Shown: positions 42,710 to 52,799, counted from the first letter of the stretch. The stretch is 64,000 bases of DNA from Domibacillus sp. DTU_2020_1001157_1_SI_ALB_TIR_016 (GCF_032341995.1 NZ_CP135438.1:1426001-1490000); one strand, 5' to 3'. The notes: a model not told the origin generated them from the letters alone. Program-made: numbers and translations.

Positions 42710-45700
42710 TCATTTATCTAGCAGAGGTAAATGAGGCTGGAACCGATCATGAACCCGAATGATTCCCCACATACCCTGCTCAATTCCCCAGCGGATGTTG
42801 CCGGACCGGTACAAATAGTCGCCGGGATAGTTAAACAGTCCTCCAGCACCACCGATTAAAAACAGATCCTCTGCTGCGCCCGGTGCCAGGTGGCCGACAT
42901 AGGAATCAATCCGGACATCAATGTCTCTTGGGTCAAACTTCCAGTTATGACCATGGAGGTGAAAGGTGTTGGCTCGTCTTCGTTCAGACGGATTGGCAAG
43001 GCGGACAACGATAGGTTCCCCTGGATACGCTTCGAAAACAGGTGTCGCCGGATCACCGTGAATCTCTGAGCTGAATAAGTCACCTAAGACGGGATGTTTT
43101 TTAAAGCGATTAATCAATCGTTCTGACCGGTAATTAAAGCCGCGCGAGCCGTAATCATAGGTGTCTACTTCACCGTCTTCGGGATCCGGTTTTGGAATCA
43201 CGCCATCAAGTGGATCAACAATGACTTTGCCACGCTTATTCTCAAGCCGGACACCATCATGCATAATCAAGACAAATTCTCTGTAATCAATTCCAAGTGG
43301 ATTACGGAGCACTACATTGGTGCCAGTTTGGACTGGTTTAAGCGTCTGCGGATCATGGTAAGTCGTAAAACGCGGTTCAGCAATAAAAGCGCCGAATGTA
43401 CCAAAAGACCGGTGATTCCGTAAATCTGCCATGTCCCACATGGCACAGGTGCCTATGCTCTCTTGTACATGCCAGCGGTACGTAATGGATTCTCCAGGCC
43501 CAACCGTTTGATCTCGATTGAATCCTACGGTTCCACCGCTTGAAGTGGTAACATCGTAATCCAGCATACTGGCGTGCAGCGAAATACGCAGGGACGGCGG
43601 GTAAAATGCCTGCTCTTTTACCGGTGGGTACCGGTGAATGCCATCAGGGAACGGAAATAACTTAGCTTTCAGCCGACTGGTCAAGGTGACTTCAACCAGA
43701 TCGCCGGCATTTCCTCTCAGTACCAGCGGCTCAGGTTTTTTTGTACCGCTCAAAATATCCTCCACATCTTCTTCTATAGCAAATATAATCCCGAATGGAT
43801 CATAGTCTCTAAATGAGTTGTATAAAATGGGTGTTTGAAAAGCAACCACGCTGTACTTTCGGATCGGCGGCTGATGGGTTGCTTCAGGCGGCAATGTATG
43901 CTGCGGATTGGCCGGCTTCGGCGGCTTTCCGGTCACTTTTGGCAATCGTTTTGTCCGCGGCGGGGGCAGCGGACGGTCCGAAAGGGGCATTAAGTCATCA
44001 ACGGCTTCACCAAATGCGCGGATCAGCCCCCATGTACCATTCCAAATATCTTCTTCATCTTCAAAGGCCCACAAATAATCTCCAGCCTTCGGAATAGCTG
44101 TTTCAAGCGTAAACGACTCTGAAATGCTGATATGCTGCTGTGAACGCATCTGTGAATCCTTGCTGGGCCGTTCTGCTTTCCAGCTTAATCCGTGCACATT
44201 AAAACTATGGGACTCTTCATGGGCACCCTGCAGCAGCCGGATGCGGATTGGATCTCCTTCATAAGCCTCCAAGATAGGCGTGACGGGATCTCCGTGCACA
44301 TAAGAGCTGAAGGAATAGGCTGGATCCTTGTCTTTCCCGAGCCGGAACTGCAGTGGTTCATTTTTATAATTAACCGCAAAAATGCCGGGATCATCTAAGG
44401 AACCTGGAAATGGCGGCGGCTGAATCGGACAGCCGTCTTTGTCATACAGAAGAGCGAAATCCTGGACAAATAATGCGAAATCCCGATAATTCGGAATAAG
44501 CGGATGGGAAACGGTAATCTGTGTGCCATGATCCAGTTCCTCACCGGTTTTTGAATTTAAAAATGTAGAAAAGCGGGGCTGGATCACACAAGATCCAAAA
44601 ATTCCGTGCTGCTGATGAGTCGTTGGGAACAAGTGATCGTGAAAGAAAAAGGCTTTTAATTCTGTGTCGGCATACCATTCGTACCGGCAGGTCTCACCCT
44701 GTAGAATAGAACTGTCATAATTCCAGCCTACATTAGCGCCGTCGGACACAAGGACATCGAACTTTACAAAATGGACGTGAAAACCCACTTCATAGGTTCT
44801 GGTAGTGAGCTGAAAAGCATCTCCGTCCAGAACATGAGGCAGCCTATTTGTAAAATTCAGCCTGATGCAGGAACCAGCTGGTGCGTGCAGAACAAGCGGT
44901 TCCGGCTCTTTTTTTCCAGACAGCACATCATCCAGATCTTCGTCTGCTACATAGATTCTTCCTTTCGGATCATGCCAGCCCTGTTTGTTATAAACAAGCG
45001 GCAGCTGAATAACGGATATGTTAAATTCCAGGACGACGGGATTTCCCAGGCAGGAATCAGTAAAAACAGCCCCCGGCCTTGCATTAGGTACGGCTGCATT
45101 TTTTTCAAGTTCCGTCATGTCCCTTCCGCCTACAATGCCAAGCGGCGGCCTTGGCGCTTTATATCCGACTTTTCCGGGGATAAAGTTAGGAAATCCTGGC
45201 TTTTCTTTTGTAGGCAAAGGCGGGCAGGGACGGTCCGGCAATGGCTTAAGCGGCGCAATCGGCACACCGTTTGGATAGCACTGGGTGCCGTCCTGCAGGG
45301 TATCAAAGATGCGATTTATCCCCCACATTCCAACTTCAAAATGCGGATAAAGATGGCAATGGATAACCACATCCCCGATTGCACCCTGCAGGCTGCCGAG
45401 TCCGTATAACGGCTGCACGGTATAATGGGACTGTGGGCTGATCGCCTGCGCGTCAACAATTTCTGAATGAATGTTGCCGGGATCTCTCAGCCATTGATGG
45501 ACATGGTAATGAAACGCATGCGTTTCTTTTGAGCCTCCATGAATCAGGCGGATCACAGCCGGGTCGTCCCGGTAACCGCGCAGAATCGGTGTAGCCGGAT
45601 CACCAAATACCCACGAGTCATGATGAACTTCCTCGCCTTCTAATTCAGGGGATACGACTCCTTCTTCAATTAATTTCAAACGATTATGAAGTGGCTCATA

Positions 45701-46360
45701 CCGGTAGTTAACGCCATGAAAGGATTCACTTTCTTGATTGGTCATCGGATTAAGCGGCCGGTTGCCAGTTAAGTCATTTACTTCCATTTCATCACTAAAA
45801 AACCAGGCATATTCACGGAAGGAGGGAAGGAAAGGATGATGAATGTCCGCAAACACGCCGCTGTTGATCGGTCCCCCTGTTACAGGATCTGTCCACCAGG
45901 AACCTCTTTTTTCAATCAGCAGTGTGCCGAAAAGACCTTGGATGCTGGAGCCCTCTTCAGTACTTGATACATTGCCGACATCTGTAAAAAAACAAATTCC
46001 TTCATATGTTGCATTAAGCGTGTAAAGAAGCTTTTCACCGCAATCAGCCAGTGAGCTTGGATTAAGGCCGACGTTGGCTCCGTCTGACGTTAACACATTA
46101 TAATCGAGATCTTGAAAATGCATGCCCACTGCAAAAGGAAGCTGGTTTTCAAAAACAATTTCAACAATATCACCTTCGTTCGCTCTGATCGTAAGCGGCT
46201 GTACGAGTTCCACAGGAAGAAAAGGTTTTTTGCGCACAAGCTCTTTTACCTTTGCTTCATTTTCCTTTAAGACATACATTCTTCCATTAGGATTATGGTC
46301 GCCAAAGTTGTTAAGGACAATGCGGATCGGAATGGCGACCACATGATAACGCCGTATCAT
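42710..46360 (-). CDS. mnxG: MnxG-type manganese-oxidising multicopper oxidase
   Basis: A protein of 1216 residues, the unusual length of MnxG of Bacillus sp. SG-1, made of about six cupredoxin domains. Copper motifs appear in permuted order: HAFHYHVHQW (about 281-290) and HCHLYPHFEVGMW (about 334-346, the HCHxxxHxxxxM motif) come first, then FHVHFVKF (about 527) and FFHDHLFPTTHQQHG (about 573). HLHGHNWKF lies near the C-terminus. MnxG oxidises Mn(II) to Mn(IV) oxide on the spore surface. The ATG follows AAGGAGG by 7 nt. A 72-residue gene precedes it by 15 bp. The rest of an mnxA-F operon is not present. Confidence 0.9.
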   Translation of the reverse strand: MIRRYHVVAIPIRIVLNNFGDHNPNGRMYVLKENEAKVKELVRKKPFLPVELVQPLTIRANEGDIVEIVFENQLPFAVGMHFQDLDYNVLTSDGANVGLNPSSLADCGEKLLYTLNATYEGICFFTDVGNVSSTEEGSSIQGLFGTLLIEKRGSWWTDPVTGGPINSGVFADIHHPFLPSFREYAWFFSDEMEVNDLTGNRPLNPMTNQESESFHGVNYRYEPLHNRLKLIEEGVVSPELEGEEVHHDSWVFGDPATPILRGYRDDPAVIRLIHGGSKETHAFHYHVHQWLRDPGNIHSEIVDAQAISPQSHYTVQPLYGLGSLQGAIGDVVIHCHLYPHFEVGMWGINRIFDTLQDGTQCYPNGVPIAPLKPLPDRPCPPLPTKEKPGFPNFIPGKVGYKAPRPPLGIVGGRDMTELEKNAAVPNARPGAVFTDSCLGNPVVLEFNISVIQLPLVYNKQGWHDPKGRIYVADEDLDDVLSGKKEPEPLVLHAPAGSCIRLNFTNRLPHVLDGDAFQLTTRTYEVGFHVHFVKFDVLVSDGANVGWNYDSSILQGETCRYEWYADTELKAFFFHDHLFPTTHQQHGIFGSCVIQPRFSTFLNSKTGEELDHGTQITVSHPLIPNYRDFALFVQDFALLYDKDGCPIQPPPFPGSLDDPGIFAVNYKNEPLQFRLGKDKDPAYSFSSYVHGDPVTPILEAYEGDPIRIRLLQGAHEESHSFNVHGLSWKAERPSKDSQMRSQQHISISESFTLETAIPKAGDYLWAFEDEEDIWNGTWGLIRAFGEAVDDLMPLSDRPLPPPRTKRLPKVTGKPPKPANPQHTLPPEATHQPPIRKYSVVAFQTPILYNSFRDYDPFGIIFAIEEDVEDILSGTKKPEPLVLRGNAGDLVEVTLTSRLKAKLFPFPDGIHRYPPVKEQAFYPPSLRISLHASMLDYDVTTSSGGTVGFNRDQTVGPGESITYRWHVQESIGTCAMWDMADLRNHRSFGTFGAFIAEPRFTTYHDPQTLKPVQTGTNVVLRNPLGIDYREFVLIMHDGVRLENKRGKVIVDPLDGVIPKPDPEDGEVDTYDYGSRGFNYRSERLINRFKKHPVLGDLFSSEIHGDPATPVFEAYPGEPIVVRLANPSERRRANTFHLHGHNWKFDPRDIDVRIDSYVGHLAPGAAEDLFLIGGAGGLFNYPGDYLYRSGNIRWGIEQGMWGIIRVHDRFQPHLPLLDK

Positions 46361-46375
46361 TGGTTTTCCTCCTTA

Positions 46376-46594
46376 TTACAGCATCTCACTTAATTCTGGA
46401 ATGCGCGGCTCGCCGGGAAATTCGATATAAAACACTTCTATATTATGGATATGAGCCAGCCAGTTTTGGTTTTCCAGCTGAGCAAAATGTGTTGTTTCCA
46501 CTGCAATCTTTACCTGTTCTCCTATCAAGGAAACAATTTCACTGATAACCAAAAAGGGATAGGAAGGGGCGGCAGTATAAAGCCTTCTGGCCAA
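46376..46594 (-). CDS. Small protein upstream of mnxG, possible MnxE/F-like partner
   Basis: A 72-codon frame with TTG start at 46594 and only a weak ribosome site (AGAGAAAG). Contains LVISEIVSLIGEQVKIAVE and IHNIEVFYIEFPGEP. Its TAA is 15 bp before mnxG and abuts the mnxG ribosome site, so the two are one transcript. In SG-1, MnxG works in a complex with the small proteins MnxE and MnxF, so a similar role is an inference from position and size; I cannot confirm homology. It is shorter than those (about 100-120 residues as I recall) and may be truncated at the N-terminus. Confidence 0.55.
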   Translation of the reverse strand: MARRLYTAAPSYPFLVISEIVSLIGEQVKIAVETTHFAQLENQNWLAHIHNIEVFYIEFPGEPRIPELSEML

Positions 46595-47039
46595 TACTTT
46601 CTCTAAAAGTGTTCACTAGCGCCATATCATGCCTAACGTTATCAGAATTTGAAGCGGAAGATCTAAGTACCATCCTTTTACCCTTCCTTTCTGGCTCATC
46701 CTAAGTGAGCGGGAAATCGGCCTTATAGTCGATACACGATCAAACATTTTTGTCTCAACTACAAGCCAAACAATGAAGAATGTATGTTGTAAAAGGATGT
46801 AATATTCTTTGTATCGTTACTAAAGAAAGATGCTTGTGATAAAAAGGTAAGAATGAATCACATAATAGTGATTGCTGACCTAGCCATTATTATTTTTAGT
46901 ATATGAGCATAAGCCCTGCCGGTTCATCGTATAGTTCTCTTACAAAGGTCTCGCCAGCCTTATTGTTTCATTTCCTTCAACACATACATTCGCGGAAAAA
47001 GCAGCTGTCTCCTTTGGAAAGGGACAACTGCTTTTTTGA
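46595..47039. other. Upstream region of the mnx genes and a terminator
   Basis: 46595-46900 should hold the mnx promoter; I saw no certain sigma-K or sigma-A match. At 46996-47037 the stem AAAAGCAGCTGTC / GACAACTGCTTTT with T-run lies right at the edge of the terminase relic. No gene is supported. Confidence 0.45.
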
Positions 47040-47210
47040 TCAACAAGAGCAATACGTTTGTTTTTCTGCCAACAGCTTTAGAATGATTTTTAATGCAACA
47101 TGATAGCTTTTGCCAGAACCGTAGCCGCCAACAAGAAGCTGAAATTTAGTGGACCATTCAAAAAGAAAATCATCAAAGTGTGGGCTTACTTCTTTTTCAA
47201 TTGCTGTCAT
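47040..47210 (-). pseudogene. Phage terminase large subunit, N-terminal remnant
   Basis: ATG at 47210 (AAAAGGTGAGG upstream) overlapping the small-subunit stop. The 56-residue frame reads [20 protein letters not shown] and then [20 protein letters not shown], the Walker A region of PBSX/XtmB-like terminases. The frame is broken soon after and the remaining several hundred residues are missing; a host-like terminator follows at once. Confidence 0.75.
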
Positions 47211-47942
47211 TTTGCCTCACCTTTTCTTTTGATGACAATTTCAATTGGTCCATCATCGTTATTGCTGGTCAGCTTCTCAACCTCGGCTTTTGATTTGGCA
47301 ATAGCGGTTTGCATGCCCTCAAGCTTCAAGCAGCGTTCATCGTCAATATGCGCCTGCTCACCAAACTGTTTAATAAGTTGCGAAGCTCTGGCACGGCCTG
47401 GGACTGAGCACTTAAATAGGCGTAATATTGTTCATAGGCAAAAGACACTTTGTGCGACTCACTGCCGCCTCCTTCGCCTCAACTGCTTCCTGATTCTTTT
47501 TTCAAATGATCGTCGCCGTTTTCCACCCACATAACTTTTTGAGCACGGATGATCGCAGTGTATTGAATAACGATTTGATCCCAAATTAAATCAAGCGGAT
47601 CTGCCTGGCACACTTCATCCATGATTTTTAAAAACTCTTCTGGAAAATGCTTGGCATAGAAGCCATGTTTCAGAGCATTTGAGTTTCGTTTCGGAGAAGC
47701 TGCGTGTTTATTACCCCGATTACCTTTCCCACTAGAATTACCAACGGGTGCGCCCTTCTTGTTGGTTGCATCCTTTTGCTGAATAGTTGCAACCTTTTTC
47801 GTCGGACCCCTCGACCATCCTTCACGGCTTTTCCGGCTTTTTAAGGTACCGAGATTTATATCATGCTTTTCCGCTAATGCAGCAAGCGTGATCTTGGTTG
47901 TTTCCCATTCTGTTTTGATATCATCTCAGTTTGCCACTTCAC
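47207..47942 (-). pseudogene. Phage terminase small subunit, frameshifted
   Basis: On the minus strand, after GTG 47942 (CGGAGGTG upstream), the frame needs a shift near 47922. It then reads KITLAALAEKHDINLGTLKS, KVATIQQKDATNKKGAP, NALKHGFYAKHFPEEFLKIM and IVIQYTAIIRAQKVMWVENG, all typical of PBSX XtmA-like small subunits. Further shifts near 47480 and 47440 break the C-terminal part, which resumes as HIDDERCLKLEGMQTAIAKS and ends [11 protein letters not shown]. It is clearly inactive. It marks an old prophage. Confidence 0.75.
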
Positions 47943-48021
47943 ATCAACAACACCTCCGAGATTGTTTTTAAGCAAAGAAAAAAGCATCCCGCAGGATGCC
48001 TATAGAAAACGAAATTAAAAT

Positions 48022-48192
48022 TCATGTCATACTCATAATTTTTAATTTGTCTTTATTTGTAGCCAGCTTTTTGATCAATGCTTCTTTAACCAACGCACTC
48101 ACACTATCACTTGAGTCTGGATCAATCTCTACTTGTTCATAAAGTTGACGTCCTTCTGGCATCCCATCACAGTCTAAGGTATAATAACTCAC
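48022..48192 (-). CDS. Small hypothetical protein, phage-region, 56 residues
   Basis: Frame SYYTLDCDGMPEGRQLYEQV then DPDSSDSVSALVKEALIKKL, ending at 48022. AAAGGAG lies upstream but 20 nt from the GTG at 48192; an ATA codon at 48204 would be better spaced, so the start is unclear. The coding look is good. No family is recognised. Confidence 0.5.
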   Translation of the reverse strand: MSYYTLDCDGMPEGRQLYEQVEIDPDSSDSVSALVKEALIKKLATNKDKLKIMSMT

Positions 48193-48320
48193 TTTAATTT
48201 TTATAAGAACATCTCCTTTCCCCTTGTATTCGACAAAAGAAGCTAATTTCCCTCTTCAACATTACTTTACGTATTTGAACATAAAAATAGCACCCCGTAG
48301 GATGCTTCAATTGCACTGTA

Positions 48321-48512
48321 TTAATATTCCTTCACTCTCACATAATCCACATTCTCCATATTTGCTTGGATGAGCGCGTCGTCTTTATCAACAAATGTGT
48401 AAACTTCTCCATCTTTTATGGACCTTAATGCATTTTCGGGCGAATCGGCCTTTACTTCTTGAACAAGTTCTTTTCCAGATGAAAAAACAAAAGTCAGTCT
48501 ATACGTTTTCAT
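48321..48512 (-). CDS. Small hypothetical protein, 63 residues
   Basis: ATG at 48512 with AAAGGAGG 6 nt upstream. A beta-hairpin start (MKTYRLTFVFSSGKELVQEV), a helix (SPENALRSIKDG) and a final strand (NVDYVRVKEY). It resembles small phage or plasmid proteins in plan, but I recognise no family. It is next to the terminase relics. Confidence 0.65.
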   Translation of the reverse strand: MKTYRLTFVFSSGKELVQEVKADSPENALRSIKDGEVYTFVDKDDALIQANMENVDYVRVKEY

Positions 48513-49274
48513 TGTCTACCTCCTTTGCCTTACCATACCACAAAAGAAGTTAAATACCTTTATTCACATACATGAAATACAGCAAGAGCGTCTCCCTGCT
48601 GATTAAACAGTTTTACTATCTTTACCATGTTACACCTAGTTTCTGTCTCATTTCTACCTAATCCGACCTTTCACCCGTTTGTAAACGGGTTAATATTTCA
48701 AGAGCCGTGGACTTGCTCTCGGCTTTTTGTATAAATTTTTCTTTACTGGTCTATACTAGAATTGTTCGTTCGGAGTCCAATTCCCATGAATAAAACCATT
48801 CCCCCAGCCAGGTTCCCGCCTGGCTTTTTTGCATTACTAATCAAAACGAAACATATACTGCATACGGGAAGAAGGAAGCAGGTTAGCCCTTCCTTCATCC
48901 TGTACATAATGGACATACTGCTGATTATTCTGTTAATTTCAGATTCAATTCCTAAGGATCGAAGTCATTATGCAGTCAGAGCCCCTCTGGCTGTTTTTTC
49001 TGTGTCCGCATCCTGCTTGTGATACAATGATCTGTAACACTATGAAAGGAAGAAGGATATGAAAAGATCAATGAATTTAATCAGCCTTAATCCGTGCTTG
49101 TAAGGTGTGCTGCAGCACTCCTTGAGACACCTTGCAAGCTCGGGTATTTCAAGGAAGCTGACCTATATGAAAAACCGATCCAAAGTGTATACCCGTCACC
49201 AGCGGGAAATAATCAACAGCAATACATCAATAACTTTAAAGCTAGATCTTTGCTTTAATTAAACAGGAGTGCAC
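48513..49274. other. Intergenic stretch with three terminator-like hairpins
   Basis: Hairpins with T-runs at about 48701-48730 (AGCCG / CGGCT), 48805-48831 (AGCCAGG / CCTGGCT) and 48972-49000 (CAGTCAGAG / CTCTGGCTG) point plus-ward with no clear gene before any of them. They may be relics of small transcripts. A 14-codon ORF at about 49060-49104 follows AGAAGG and is too short to judge. Confidence 0.45.
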
Positions 49275-50465
49275 ATGAAAAAAACTTTTTGGATTTTTGT
49301 GGTACTTTTCATTTCTACAGTCGTCAGTGTTTCTGCATACTTAGTGAATCAATCTGATGAACAGAAGAATCGAATTGTGGTAAATGGGATCGAAAACCTT
49401 ACTTTTATGAACGAGATTTCCGAAGATCACTACCTTTTATTTTATCCTTCTGACTCAAGAACCTCACAAGAATTTACGCTGGTTAAAGAAGTATCAAATA
49501 CAGGCAAAACTATAAAGGAATATGAGGTTCACGATGATACAATCAGAAGAATAAATGTTCATCAAAAACCAACGAATCCTAACGAGCTTTATATTTCTTT
49601 CTTTGGAGAAGCCGTCATTGAAAACTGGTACTATATATACGATATTCAGAAGCGTTCCTTTGAAAAAGTGGACCTTCCTTATTTTAAATACGACACAGGT
49701 GTCGATCATATTATGCACTACGGATCTGATGTGCTGCTGCAAAATCTCGTTTCTCATAAAACTGGAGACCAAAACCTAAATGAAGAAACAGGCGATTTTC
49801 AGATGTCTATTACGAATGACACCGAGCAAAAAAGTTACGAAACGGACTACAAACTTGTACCTCTTTGGAGCCCGCTTTTAAAATTAGGAAATAAAATTAT
49901 TTATGCTGGAAACGGAGAGGAAAACAATCTGGGAGTAGCAAAAGGTGCTATTGGCTTGATAGACCGCAAAACAAGTCAAACCGTTTATATGGATTTTGGC
50001 CAAAAGTCGTCTCAATTCTATACAGTTTATGGAACGGAGAATTATGCCTATATTATCACTAATAAAGGAAAAATCTTTGTTCTTAATCAAGATCTAACCT
50101 TCAAAGAATACGATACCTTCAAAAGTGTGCCTGCACAGGATTCTTATTTTACTGATTCTTCGGGAACTCTTCTTATAGATCAAGATAGAGCTCTTCACTT
50201 TGTATACAGTGAACAGAATGGTCCGGTTCTCGGCCTGTTATCATTTAAAGGAGAGCCCTCTTTTTCACCAATGGACAAGCCTTACATTCAATTGGATATG
50301 AATTATCGTATTTTGTATCAAGACGCCAAGCAGGACGAAATTTATATGATTGAATCAGATGGAGAAAAAGGAAACCTGCTCGTTATTGATCATAAAACAT
50401 TTGATTTAGTGTACAAAATTCCGATTGAATATGATCACTTGCTTGATTTTGTAGTAAAAAAATAA
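49275..50465 (+). CDS. Exported or anchored hypothetical protein, beta-propeller-like
   Basis: 396 residues. The N-terminus has a basic start and hydrophobic core (MKKTFWIFVVLFISTVVSVS) that may be a signal peptide or anchor; there is no lipobox Cys. The rest alternates short strands with Asp/Gly turns (YLLFYPSDSRTSQEFTLVKE, YIYDIQKRSFEKVDLPYF, GAIGLIDRKTSQTVYMDFG, YAYIITNKGKIFVLNQDL), like WD40 or YncE-type propellers. No catalytic motif is seen. ATG at 49275 with AGGAG 5-6 nt upstream. It is a single gene of unknown role outside the membrane. Confidence 0.7.
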   Translation: MKKTFWIFVVLFISTVVSVSAYLVNQSDEQKNRIVVNGIENLTFMNEISEDHYLLFYPSDSRTSQEFTLVKEVSNTGKTIKEYEVHDDTIRRINVHQKPTNPNELYISFFGEAVIENWYYIYDIQKRSFEKVDLPYFKYDTGVDHIMHYGSDVLLQNLVSHKTGDQNLNEETGDFQMSITNDTEQKSYETDYKLVPLWSPLLKLGNKIIYAGNGEENNLGVAKGAIGLIDRKTSQTVYMDFGQKSSQFYTVYGTENYAYIITNKGKIFVLNQDLTFKEYDTFKSVPAQDSYFTDSSGTLLIDQDRALHFVYSEQNGPVLGLLSFKGEPSFSPMDKPYIQLDMNYRILYQDAKQDEIYMIESDGEKGNLLVIDHKTFDLVYKIPIEYDHLLDFVVKK

Positions 50466-50806
50466 TAATCGTTCTAGAAAGATTCCGTTATATCTTTCGA
50501 TGGTTTCTCAAGACACCCTAAATTAAAAACCCTCAACCTCAAATGGCGGAATTGGCCGCCATTTGAAATAAGGACCAAACTACCTTCAAAGCAGCCAAAT
50601 GTTCATTATATACGGCAGCCCGCTGCTTAAATTCACCACCCAAAAGCTTTTTAACTTCTTTCAGCTCTTCAATCAGGTTATTTTCATCCCTTAACAGCTT
50701 TACCTGGACTTATCTAATAGGATCAATTGTCGAGTACTGTTTTTCAGCGCTCCTGCACTCAATCATTTACGCTCACGTGTTGGCGGATGCCAGCAATTCT
50801 AATCCG
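50466..50806. other. Intergenic stretch with a palindrome and a coding relic
   Basis: A perfect hairpin AAATGGCGG-AATTGG-CCGCCATTT lies at 50541-50564. On the minus strand a frame over about 50545-50706 reads KLLRDENNLIEELKEVKKLL and FKQRAAVYNEHLAALKVVW, a coiled-coil-like protein end with no start signal and stops upstream. It is probably a truncated gene. Confidence 0.45.
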
Positions 50807-51052
50807 TTATTTTTCCTGGATGAATTTCACCACATCATACCCGCACTCGTTACAGACCATTAAATGAGGACAAATCTGATCTTTCGCAGTGTTGGGATAG
50901 CCATCACCCATTTTTACCGTCTCTTCATCATTATAATGACCGTACGGGTCTAAAAAATCTGATACCTTGCCTGAATCATCTAATTGAGTATTACATTTTG
51001 GACAATTAATTTCTAATACTGCTAATGAGTTACATAAAGGACACATGGCCAT
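50807..51052 (-). CDS. Small double zinc-ribbon protein
   Basis: 81 residues with four CxxC/CPH-type knuckles: MCPLCNS and CPKCNTQL at the start, CPHLMVCNECGYD at the end. These probably bind one or two zinc ions. The middle (DFLDPYGHYNDEETVKMGDG) is acidic. No family name is recognised. ATG at 51052 has AGGGGTGAT 5 nt upstream. It stands alone. Confidence 0.65.
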   Translation of the reverse strand: MAMCPLCNSLAVLEINCPKCNTQLDDSGKVSDFLDPYGHYNDEETVKMGDGYPNTAKDQICPHLMVCNECGYDVVKFIQEK

Positions 51053-51520
51053 AAATATCACCCCTTTTAACTTTCAACTGTAGTATTCATTTTTTTAGCG
51101 ATACTATGTACCCTGATCAAACGTGAATTAATTCCGCGTTTTTAACTGGTTCAAATTCAACAAAAAAGTTTTAGATCGAATGTTCCTGAACAGAGCCTTT
51201 ATCTAAAGGTGCAAATCGCCCAAAACATTTATGTACATAACGAAAAAACCGTACCAGTTTAAATACCGGTACGGCTTTAGCGCATAATATAACGAAAGAG
51301 GCGAATCCTAGTAGATATTGGACAATTAACGATTCTAAAGCAAACGGCTGAAATAGTGTACAATAAGTAACGGTAAAGATCCCTCGCCGTATCAGACGGA
51401 ATGAATAAACCTAAAAGGATGAAGCAAAAAAAGGTATAAAAAAACGCCCCCTAACAAAACCCAATCAAAATGAGTGCGACGGTTTCTGCAGCATCTTTCT
51501 TTATTCATCCTTTTTGTATA
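51053..51520. other. Intergenic stretch with hairpin
   Basis: At 51243-51280 the stem ACCGTACC / GGTACGG with T-tract looks like a terminator. No gene is supported in the rest. Confidence 0.4.
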
Positions 51521-51786
51521 TTAAAAAGACTTCGGTACGTCTGCCTCTCTGTTTGTAACAGCTGTTTTAAAATAAAGAAAGTCACAATGTTCGCTAAGAT
51601 GGCTTGCAACAGCCACCATTTTACCGCTTCCTGAAATGGATCAGGATATGCATTCTATGCAAAGATGCTAGCGAAAGCTGTACCGAACAACACAAACAGC
51701 ACGACCCGCATTCCTAGTGAAATGATGGCTCTTCTGAACATATTCTGTTTGTTTTGAGACTGCTGTGAACAAGCAAGTATATCCAC
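51521..51786 (-). pseudogene. CPBP intramembrane protease, N-terminal remnant with stop codon
   Basis: On the minus strand the frame reads FRRAIISLGMRVVLFVLFGT, then TAG at 51657-51655, then DPFQEAVKWWLLQAILANIV and FFILKQLLQTERQTYRSLF. This is the usual N-terminal membrane segment of Bacillus CPBP (CAAX-like) proteases. The catalytic EExxxR part is missing. Inactive. Confidence 0.6.
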
Positions 51787-51949
51787 CCTAATCCCTCTCT
51801 TCTACTTCCTTTGTTGTTTTGGACTCCTTTAAACCAGCAGTAAAATCAAACTTTTTCAGACCTCAAAAATATTTTATATTGAACAACTATTTCTTTCTGT
51901 GATAAAAATAATGCAGGTGTACCGCTATGTATTAAAGGAGGAAATACGT

Positions 51950-52690
51950 ATGAAAATTACTGATGGGATTGAGATGCTTTCATTAGAGTATCAAGTGTCT
52001 GGACAAAAAATCGTTTTAAACCCCACACTTCTTTGGGATGAAGAAGCCGCTATTTTAGTAGATACGGGCATGCCTGGAGCGCTGCATAACGTATCTGATG
52101 CTATAAAAAGTACCGGCCTGTCATTTGGCCGATTAAAAAATGTAATCTTAACCCACCAAGATTTAGATCATATTGGAAATCTTCCTGACCTCATAAACGA
52201 ATCTAAAGGCACGATAAGAGTGTCTGCCCATAAACTTGACCAGCCTTATATTGAAGGCAGCCTGCCGCTTATCAAAACCGATGCAAAGCGTATGAGCAAA
52301 GAATTTTTAGCTTCTCTTCCGGAACACGCAAGAGCCTTATACTATAATCCTCCAGTGTCAAAAGTGGATGAAACTATAGAAGATGGCGAAGAACTGCCTT
52401 ACTGCGGTGGGGTTCGCGTCATTCACACACCTGGCCATACACCTGGTCACCTTTGCCTTTATGTAAAACAAAGTAAGGTACTGATTGCAGGAGACGCCCT
52501 TGTTTGTTCGGAAGGCACATTACGTGGACCCGTCGAACAAACAACATTAGATATGGGAATGGCTTATCGCTCACTTGATAAACTTTTAGATCTTGAAATT
52601 GATACCATCATCTGTTATCACGGCGGGGTATGCAGTGCGAATGCAAAAGACCAGCTCCATGATCTAATACGCGCACATGCGAACACCTAA
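51950..52690 (+). CDS. Metallo-beta-lactamase-fold hydrolase
   Basis: 246 residues with the full MBL metal set: NVILTHQDLDHIGNLP (HxDxDH), VIHTPGHTPGHLCLY (His), VLIAGDALVCSEG (bridging Asp) and TIICYHGGVCS (last His). The Asp-rich HQDLDH form is the type seen in many Bacillus YtnP/YhfI-like hydrolases; a lactonase or thioesterase substrate cannot be told. The ATG at 51950 is chosen for its AAAGGAGG 8 nt upstream, over a longer frame to 51899. No signal peptide. It is a single gene. Confidence 0.88.
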   Translation: MKITDGIEMLSLEYQVSGQKIVLNPTLLWDEEAAILVDTGMPGALHNVSDAIKSTGLSFGRLKNVILTHQDLDHIGNLPDLINESKGTIRVSAHKLDQPYIEGSLPLIKTDAKRMSKEFLASLPEHARALYYNPPVSKVDETIEDGEELPYCGGVRVIHTPGHTPGHLCLYVKQSKVLIAGDALVCSEGTLRGPVEQTTLDMGMAYRSLDKLLDLEIDTIICYHGGVCSANAKDQLHDLIRAHANT

Positions 52691-52799
52691 CATGAATAAA
52701 AAAAGGAAATAGTAGAATGACAGCCATAAAGAAAGAAGGCAAAAAGATGACGACATAACAGCGCTCATTTTCAAACGTTTTAGTTCATAGGGAGGAATT

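Noticed and set aside
46903..47534. Plus-strand open frames of 66 and 144 codons
   Set aside because: The first covers a terminator; the second is the antisense of the terminase relics, where the minus strand shows the known family.
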